Origin: Hermetia illucens
Taxonomy: Eukaryota; Arthropoda; Insecta; Diptera; Stratiomyidae
Assembly: GCF_905115235.1 (NCBI RefSeq)
Contig: NC_051852.1
Location: forward strand, 140,726,027 to 140,790,026
Direction of reading: 5' to 3'
DNA: 64,000 nt
The position numbers and the translations under genes are program-made. Shown here in pieces: positions 56,650-64,000 of the stretch (its first letter is position 1; each line of letters begins with the position of its first letter). The notes beneath the pieces were generated by a model. The model searched no databases. It saw only the letters and a program-made list of their open reading frames with translations, and was not told where the DNA came from.

Positions 56650-58130
56650 ACGCCCACTCAAAAATCGGCAGGAGAGAAACCAGGGAAGAGGCTGTGCGAA
56701 CGGATGATTGAGTCAACTATGCAGTAATTCCCTAAAAGAAAAAAGAGCTCAACTCCAAAAAAAGTGGAGCAGTTGTGGAGGGCGGCTCAATCTGCTAGCG
56801 AAACTCATGTAGCCGAAATTCCGAAGAGAGGTTGTAGACACCCCAATGAGGATGTGAAATCATGGAAAAAGGAGGCAACTCGGAAAAAGAGAGATAAGAG
56901 GCGAAAGGTCATACGCTGACATTCTCAAGGTAGAGAAGACAGGCTCGGAACTTGCTAATTTCAGAGATAGCATTAGCGATATTACATGGTCTCAGAAAGG
57001 AGACCTTATGTTAGAGCTCACGAGTCCAAGGATATAACAGCGGATAAATTATTGAGACAAATTTGAAAGTCCTTGGGACTGGAGGGAGGTCGGAGATCTC
57101 TATAGTCTGCAAGTATATAAATGGGGTCATCACTAACAAATCCGAATTTGTTAAACTTCAAGAGTTAGAGGTAAAGAAGCCATGCAAACCATACGATGGA
57201 CACAATCCGCCATCAGCAGCACTCAAACGGTTGGTAGCGGAGAGAGTAAGAATAGGCTGAGCTATATGTGCTTTACATGCCTTGGCTTTGGTCATATCGC
57301 GAAGGCATGTTCCAGTACAGGTGACCTGAATACAGAAGAGTCCTCAATGCAATTGGCAAATGAGTATTTACTCTCGGAAAACATCCGCGAGAAAAATATC
57401 GATGTAGCCATAATTAATGAATCATATCGAAATCGTGGTGGTGGCATTTGAATCAAGGATCAAACGGGCCAAGCAACGTTATGGGCTTGCGGGAAACAAT
57501 CCTTCCAGAAAATAATGCAGAAAGTGAAACGAGTTCACATATACAGTTGCTATGCTCCACCCAGCGCACTTGACGAGTATAAGCAAATGCTGGTCGTTTT
57601 GGTTTTGTGTGCAAGAAGAGACTGACCGATAATCACAGCTGGTGATTTTTATGCGTGGGCTCTCGAAGGGGGCAGCCGGATAACGACGATAGGAAGACAT
57701 GCTCTGCTTGAAGCATTCACGGAACTAGCCGGTGTACTCGCGAATTTTGAGTCTTCATACGTTTGTTTCTGGGCAATGAGGCTTTACCAGAGACACAGAA
57801 AAAAAACCCGGTAGCCACGATCGAGATGAGACGGATAAGCAACGATTCACAAAAGTAAAAGGAGCTGCTTTGTGCAAAGATGCCAATATATATACAATAC
57901 AATACACCGCGTTGATGATTCGCCTAATTGTCCCGCATGCAGGGGCATACCGGAAAATGAATATCATGTGATGTTGCACTGCCCAAGATTCGCAATGGAG
58001 AGAAAGAGTCTGAACAAAGCGCTGCGAAGGAACGTGACCCGGCAGAGTATAGTTGTGGAGATGCCGAGGTCAAGGAAGAATTGTCTTGCGGTTCCCCCGC
58101 AAATATAAAAATACAGAATGAGCTGGTGAA
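56650..58130 (+). mobile_element. R1-clade LINE remnant (copy d): zinc knuckle, endonuclease and C-terminal tail
   Basis: ORF1 ends with a CX2CX4HX4C knuckle, CFTCLGFGHIAKAC (about 57271-57312). The endonuclease follows: NIDVAIINESYRNRGGG, IYSCYAPPSALDEYKQMLVV and IITAGDFYAWALEGGSR (DFNAW expected, DFYAW here). From 57.87 kb the C-terminal segment of the polymerase appears: DDSPNCPACRGIPENEYHVM with LHCPRF. The RT domain between is missing, so the element carries a large internal deletion. Confidence 0.75.
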
Positions 58131-60689
58131 GAACGAATTATCTAGCTCCGTTGTTTTCCATCTCTGTTCACGAAGAGAAAAACAAACGCGACAATCTCCT
58201 GTGTATTGCGGCACCTGCCTTGATCATTGTTGTATAATGCCATAAAGTGGCCTAATTTGGGGCATCCAGATAATTTCATCCATGATGCTGGTTTTCTGAG
58301 CCATCACCAACCAGCCTACCTTCATCTATTTAGAATGAGTAGCGACTTCATCTAGGTGACCATGGCTTATATTTTCGGACACGTCCCTAAACGTATGCGC
58401 GAAAATAGATTGTGACGAAAATCACTTTAGGAAAGTATGTGTGACGTCATTTTAAATCGTAGTATTGCCAATTAGTCAGGACAACAAAACTGTATAACAA
58501 CGATTATTTAGTTAGAATTTTTGATAACAGATAACTCGAATTTCAGTGAGGAGATATGCATAAAATTCGATTGCATGTCTATGAAATAAAGCGTTTGTAC
58601 GCAAGTTGTTCAAATCTCCCGCTTCTCATCTCATCTTATCTCTGCGTTAGCGCTGACTGTTTGTGTAAATTTACAGCGGTTCTCTTTCTACATCTCCGCT
58701 TGACGTTTATCGTAGAATTTTTTCACGCGCAATTCGCTGTTTACTGTTTTCTCGTTCTCGTTTTCGTTTTCGTTTCCATCTTCTTTTTTCTTCTCATCCT
58801 GCTTTTTGTGCGGGCAATAAAACCAACTAATCAAAATTAATCTTTGTGTTTTGTTTTGATATCAACTCGTTCTCACCCAACCGTGAATCTCGAAAGAAGT
58901 CCGGTCCCAGTATTTTCAAAGAACGCGTTTTTCGAATATTGTTTTTAAAGCGTTTCTCGAACACAAGTTATAGAAAGGGTTTTGGTGTTTCTAAGCCAAC
59001 CATTCCGAGTACGAACGTCTCGATATCCAATTATATATTTATTACTGTTTTGACAGTCTAATAACATTCGGAAAGCTTGTTCATACGTTCTTTATATCTT
59101 TCACCAGATTTCCCTCGTTTTCTTATCTTGACGAGGTATCATTTGCGGTTCCCGAAGAATTTCCCCAATCTCTTTTAGTAATGACCACAGAAACAAGGAA
59201 GTCCGCTTGAATGGCATGAATTTAGATAATTTCTACTTTTCATAACCTCTTCAGTATTGGATAGCACAGGAGCAAAGATTCCAGCCTCTTAAGTACTACG
59301 GCCTTTGAAACTCGGCAGTCATATCTCATCCTCCAATTCGTTTCTCTCTCTGGGTATCTTCTCATAGCCTTTTTTGTTCAGGGATGACGATGTAAAAAGG
59401 AAATCGAAATTTTCAATAGATGAAAGTTATGCAAATTAATTCTAATGCATAAAGTACTTATGTATCATTTTGTACCCGCGAAAATCATCAAATTCAAATT
59501 AAAGCTTCACCCTTACAAAAAAAAAATAAAGAAAACGTACTTTGTTCTATCTACGTAAAAAATCTGACTAATTTGCATACAAGGAATTGGAAACTAATCT
59601 CAAATGAAATGCTCAAATGACTCTTCGCTTTTGGTGCGCTATATGTACGTAGCTTTACATCAATTATATAATTAGATGGCATTTTAATATAATTATCAGC
59701 TAATTAGGCTATCTTAAGCCCCTGCCGAAAATAATCTCTATTTGAGCGATTCAAGGGGTAAGTAACAAAGCCTGATAGCAATCATAGTCATAAATCTAAA
59801 ACCCAGTTTTTTCCAAAATTTTTCCTATGAATCTTATCTGAGCAGCCAATTTGTACCACTATTTTTGTCTTAAGGAATAATTTTTAATTACTAGTCGCAA
59901 AGGAGTATATGGGGATTATCATACATGATATTCAGGATCTTTCACTTTTTTTGTCTTTCCAAAAAATGGTTTTCAAATGTATAAATTGCACTGGGACTTG
60001 GTAGCCATTCATTTTCTAATTTTAAAAATTAAACTAATTAAAGTCATTGTCACTAGGAAATGTCTTTAATTATCTTCACAAAAAAGCTCTTGAATTGTGC
60101 TCTCAATGTAGGTAGATCCAAGAACATAGTAGGCAATGTAGCATATACCTACCAACACATCAATTTAAGGGGGCTCAAAAAGGACACCAGCGTTGAGTAA
60201 AAATGGAAACTGGAGTTCGTTCATTAACTTCTAATAAAAACACAAACGAGGCCCTGGACCACATCAAGCTCCTGACTGAATGAATACATTTATTTTTGCT
60301 ATCTTTCTTCTTTTCAATTGATTTTCAATTCTTTCCTCACTCTAACCTGATCTTAATGGAGCACTGAGTGGCTTATGAGATACCACTAATATGTCAGGAA
60401 AAAATACTGCGCTTAATGGCATCGGTAAGTTCAAATTCAAACAGCTTTGCCAGCCCCATGTTTCCCAGGAAGGAGGCTTTACCAAAGACTTAGGGTGAAA
60501 GGTCGTAGCGAGGATCGAGCGGAGGTTTATAGACAACTGCGGGCCGCTTAAAAAAGCAAAAAAAACTACTAGAAACAGTTGTGCGACCATGCCGATATGA
60601 ACCCGTAGGATAAGAATTACAGGATGGTAATGAAAAGGCTACATCTATCTCCTCAAGTGGCTCCTGAAAAAATACTTGCCTTACTGTTT
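58131..60689. other. AT-rich intergenic stretch
   Basis: No gene was recognised. The 94-codon frame at 58556-58840 is low-complexity and hydrophobic by composition, with TTTTCG repeats, and I do not regard it as a gene. A CTATCTTAAGCCCCT word near 59.71 kb resembles one at 31.53 kb. Confidence 0.35.
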
Positions 60690-61000
60690 CCTCAGCACCA
60701 AAACAGCGAAAGTCGATGGTTCAACTCAACGGGTGCGTGATACATCCAGCACCTGAAGGAAAACTGCGAAAAAGACGTGGTAATATCGGTAACAACAAGG
60801 CTCCCGGTCTGGATGGCATCTCTAACCGTGCTTTGAAGCCAACAGTGAAGACTAGGTCCGACCTTTTCGCTAATGTCTTCGAGGCGTGCCTGAAAGAAGG
60901 AATATTCTCTTGAAAACGCAAAAGTTAGTGTTGTCTCCTACGCCAAATAAACTACCTGAGGATAGAGCTTCGTATCGCCCACCGTACCAGATGAGGCATC
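60690..61000 (+). mobile_element. R1-clade LINE fragment (copy e), RT start
   Basis: Translation NNKAPGLDGISNRALK and FANVFEACLKEGIFS, then, in another frame, QKLVLSPTPNKLPEDRASYR. These are the first RT motifs of an R1-clade polymerase, in order, separated by a frame change near 60.91 kb. Confidence 0.7.
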
Positions 61001-61719
61001 GGGATCCCAGTCAACATTACGGCGAAAGAAGCGAGTGTGCTGTACCATGCGAAACATATGCAGGGCCCACATAAAGCAGAAATGTGGTAAGGTCAGAGTC
61101 GTATGATCTCTGGCCCCGCAGATAAGAAGAATCCATGCCGCATGCACAGGCTTATTCCCAACATTGGGGCATGGCTTGAGCGAGAACATAGGGAGACCAA
61201 TTCCACATTACCACAGTTTTCACAAGACACGATGGTTGCAATGGAATGAAGGAATCTGAATCAAGAAGCCTAATGTATCGTGTAAAATTAGGCGACCAGT
61301 TAAAACGTAGCGGCCCCCCTACATGCTGAACTATCAAATACTGCATGCGGCTCATTTGGATAAACCGAAAATGTTCTCATGATAAGCCCATGCTTGTATG
61401 AAAAATGGTCCCACGTCTCTAATACCGAACCGAACATTCTGCACTGGTCGTTCTCCACTGGCGCCCTCGTTATGAGCTTTCTATAAGTACCAGCGACCAC
61501 GCCATCCTGGATGGTGCACTTAACCCCCTCCTTCTCAACAAAAAGGCCCACTACACAGGGCCGTCTGTATAACAGATGGATATTGATAAACGATTGCCAG
61601 AGACAACTCCCGTGTTAATTCTGCATTCTTGTAACTTCCAGTCATCGATCCACACCTGGTCCGATTTCAACGCCGCACAGAAGATTGAAGATCGATCCTT
61701 AAAGTTAAGTGGAATCAGC
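61001..61719. other. Unassigned stretch
   Basis: No gene or element recognised. Confidence 0.35.
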
Positions 61720-62800
61720 CCCAAAAAATAGATATGCCATTCACCTTTTAGTAGAGAATAGCGCGTCAATCACAGATGAAGAAATGTGCTTCAGCACCTC
61801 CACGACTGCCCAAGACGCTTGCATTCGTCCTCTATTGTTCTACACCAAGCGCCCCAAGTCTGTGCACTAACTAAGTTCTTCGTTTGAAATAGTGTCAAGG
61901 CAGCGTACTCGGATGATACAACGCAGACAAATATTGATGAGAGCTTGAAGCTTTTGAGTAACAGTGGAATTCACTTTCCATGTGCTGCTCCCATATAGCA
62001 ACACGGAAAGAACACTAGCTCAGAGCAGTGTCAACTTGATCTTGATATTGAGATAACTCTACGATATTCTCAGACGCGTCACTCAGTAGATCTGCCGCTC
62101 GATCAGCAATATGGCTCCTCTACTGTCGTGCGACAACTAAGTGGAACAAGCGCGGTCACAGCTACCCAACAATGAGAGAAGTGGTGGACGCAATACGCAA
62201 GCGAACGTAAGCGGCCATCAGATGGTGATTCCTTTCGAGGTCAATGTCAGCGCCTCTCTTATTGCGCACATCCTAAATCTACTGCGGATCGCGAAGTGGT
62301 CGATCTGACTGCTCGTGCGGCATCCGTCAATTGAAACCCAACTGACCTTACACTGACCTCTATGCTCGAACAATGTGCCCCCAATGACGAGATGATGGAA
62401 GCTACAGAAATCCACGTACTTGCCACCATTACCGTTGAGGTCGCCAAAGCCGTGCTTTCCCACCACACCTTGGTATTCAGATCACCCATCGCGATCAGAA
62501 TGTCCATTACCGTTGAGGTCGCCAAAGCCGTGCTTTCCCACCACACCTTGGTATTCAGATCACCCATCGCGATCAGAATGTCACCTTTAAAAAGCTTCCA
62601 CTTAACCGCGTTTAGTTGCTCGTAGAAAGCATCCTTCTCCACTACATCAGAAGTCTCCGTTGGTGGATAGCATTGTACAAAGCCCGAAATGTGCCTCACA
62701 AAAATCTCAGCTAAGGGACTCGCCTGCTCGTTAATATAAACATAAACATAGACCACCCCCCTCCCCCTGCTGCCACCAGGCAGTTTAATCTGCTCCACGG
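61720..62800 (-). mobile_element. RTE-B LINE remnant: endonuclease joined to C-terminal tail
   Basis: On the minus strand, 62.80-62.22 kb carries an endonuclease: VEKDAFYEQLNAVKWKLFKG, ILIAMGDLNTKVWWES, GKHGFGDLNGNGGKYVDF, HHLVIGGTLFEH and SSQIDHFAIRSRF. Downstream (62.07-61.72 kb) only the polymerase tail remains, with ASVLSVLLYG-like words. The whole RT domain is missing, so an internal deletion of about 2 kb is inferred. An in-frame 78-bp duplication lies inside the endonuclease. Confidence 0.75.
62427..62582. repeat. Perfect 78-bp tandem duplication
   Basis: Two identical 78-base units, 62427-62504 and 62505-62582, head to tail. The unit is 26 codons long, so the minus-strand frame stays open and the peptide ILIAMGDLNTKVWWES appears twice. 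Confidence 0.95.
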
Positions 62801-64000
62801 TAGAATTTAGGTGATAAAATCGCCTTCATCCAAATCATCAACTGGAGCATAGGGGTCAGTCATAGCTTGGGCGTGGAGATTACCAATGCATGACCGTCAT
62901 ACGACACGCAATGACTTCTGGTGGTTTGGATTCGACATTCGCCCAAATATTACGGATGAGCATGTCAATATACGCAATCTAAAGCAGCATAAAATTTGAT
63001 GTCATTTAAGTACTTCAAATTCGTCAGCTTTTGTCATTTAGTAGTCACGAAAGGAGGTCCAGTGCCATGAAAAACCCGAGAGAACTCATTAAATCCCCTT
63101 ACAATATACCTCCCCTTAAACGTACAATATAGGCTCTGGAATGTTGGCGCCCTCCGATAAGTGCACTTGCTAGATGGTACACCACTCTTCCTTGGCAACA
63201 GCCCAAAAATTTTATTATTTTCTGATAGGATACGTACAACATGGATTAGTTAGTATGCAGGACGCTGTCAAAAATCTTGGCATCCTGCACCATGTCCTTT
63301 TTTGGGGCGGGGTAGGCAATCATCTTCGCAGAGGTAAGGCGGAGATTCCACCAGCCAGCCAAAGACCTGGAAGCTCTGTGGGAATTCGTTAAGTGATCTA
63401 AGAAAGCACCACTGGATCATCGTGCATGCTGTATTCGAAACACGTCTGGAGGAGCTTTCACCCTGTCGTCGACGTTTCTGCTTGAGTGTGTTTAGAATTT
63501 TAACTACGAGTGAGAGAGCGGAGACGCATAGAGTCTGGGAATACCTGGACTATGCAAAGGGTCTAGAATATTTCCAAAAAGTCTATACACATTCTTTGAA
63601 ATTCGTCCTAAACATCAACGTAGACTTTAGTCTGACGGCGCAGAAAAGCACTTCAGCGGATATTGACACTTTTGTCACATGGTGTTGTTCCCTCTGCCCC
63701 CATTGACGCTTGACCGATAACGGCTGAGATTTTACCAGTGCAAGCGTACAACAAGGGGCGATAAAGCGGTATACCTAGTTCCTGCAATAATTTCATAGCA
63801 GAAGCGGATGATGAAAAGGATCAGTCCCCCTTGTGAATCTGTTACCATTGATCGTGACGAAGCAACTGCAGCGCGCGAATAGTAATAGTGACGCCTAGAC
63901 GTCAGACTGCGCCATGATTTCCGTTTCGACGTTACTCTATGCAATACGATGTGCAATACGAATTCAGTTTGAACTCCTACAAGGACATCCCCCGAAATTG
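62801..64000. other. Unassigned end of window
   Basis: Frames at 63174-63392 and 63422-63706 (plus, up to 94 codons) have no known motif. No element recognised. Confidence 0.35.

Noticed and set aside
58415-58860. Possible solo LTR (polypyrimidine stretch and AATAAA-like word)
   Set aside because: No matching second copy, no defined ends and no internal retroelement domains in the window, so the composition alone is not enough.
1-64000. CRISPR arrays, bacterial operons, tRNA or rRNA genes
   Set aside because: No regularly spaced repeats, Shine-Dalgarno-led gene strings, or tRNA/rRNA-like sequence were noticed. Spliced genes and LINEs mark this as animal nuclear DNA.

Overview
This 64 kb window looks like nuclear DNA of an insect, most likely a fly. 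The only convincing host genes are four intron-bearing secreted glycoside hydrolases of family 16 (GH16, beta-1,3-glucanase type). Almost everything else recognisable is transposable-element debris, mainly LINE (non-LTR) retrotransposons with a few DNA transposons. No operons, CRISPR arrays, tRNAs or rRNAs were seen. The exact species cannot be told from the sequence alone.

Host genes. GH16-1 lies on the minus strand (1904-3250). GH16-2 (24809-26135), GH16-3 (40216-41561) and GH16-4 (51986-53308) lie on the plus strand. Each has four exons with introns at matching positions and phases, an N-terminal signal peptide, a preserved E-x-D-x-x-E catalytic motif and no N-terminal glucan-binding (CBM39-like) domain. 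They are therefore predicted to be secreted active glucanases rather than catalytically dead recognition proteins. All four have a TATA-like box and an initiator, and the three plus-strand genes share an AACGGCRRATCT element just downstream. GATA-type sites lie upstream of the plus-strand genes, which would suit midgut expression (inference). GH16-3 and GH16-4 are near twins, including intron 2. GH16-1 is the most diverged copy.

Mobile DNA. (i) RTE-A is a 3.3 kb RTE-clade LINE. One copy (10825-14140) has an uninterrupted 1054-codon endonuclease/reverse transcriptase ORF, and at least nine truncated or deleted relatives are scattered through the window, most keeping the ATC/GAT-repeat 3' end. 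(ii) RTE-B is an older RTE-like group at 18.6-19.65, 27-28, 47.4-48.1 and 61.7-62.8 kb, and tail fragments of a further RTE type lie at 9.3 and 41.9 kb. (iii) R1-clade LINE pieces lie at 14.8-18.0, 20.7-21.6, 29.1-31.35, 56.65-58.1 and 60.7-61.0 kb. (iv) I/LOA-like pieces with RNase H lie at 15.4-16.6, 20.0 and 45-45.8 kb. (v) A Jockey-like LINE lies at 5.75-8.56 kb. (vi) An R4/R2-group LINE lies at 36.6-38.3 kb. (vii) A structurally complete DD41D Tc1/mariner-type transposon (34091-35412) has perfect 29-bp inverted repeats and an open transposase. (viii) A Tc1-like transposase relic lies near 33.6 kb. (ix) A non-coding repeat family with palindromic tips and TGTC/GACA tracts occurs at 0.7-1.9, 22.6, 31.8-32.6 and 33.9-35.95 kb.

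Several elements are nested with readable target-site duplications, which gives a relative history. An ancient cluster of glucanase genes has been pushed apart by successive waves of LINEs. The RTE-A family and the DD41D transposon look like the most recent arrivals.
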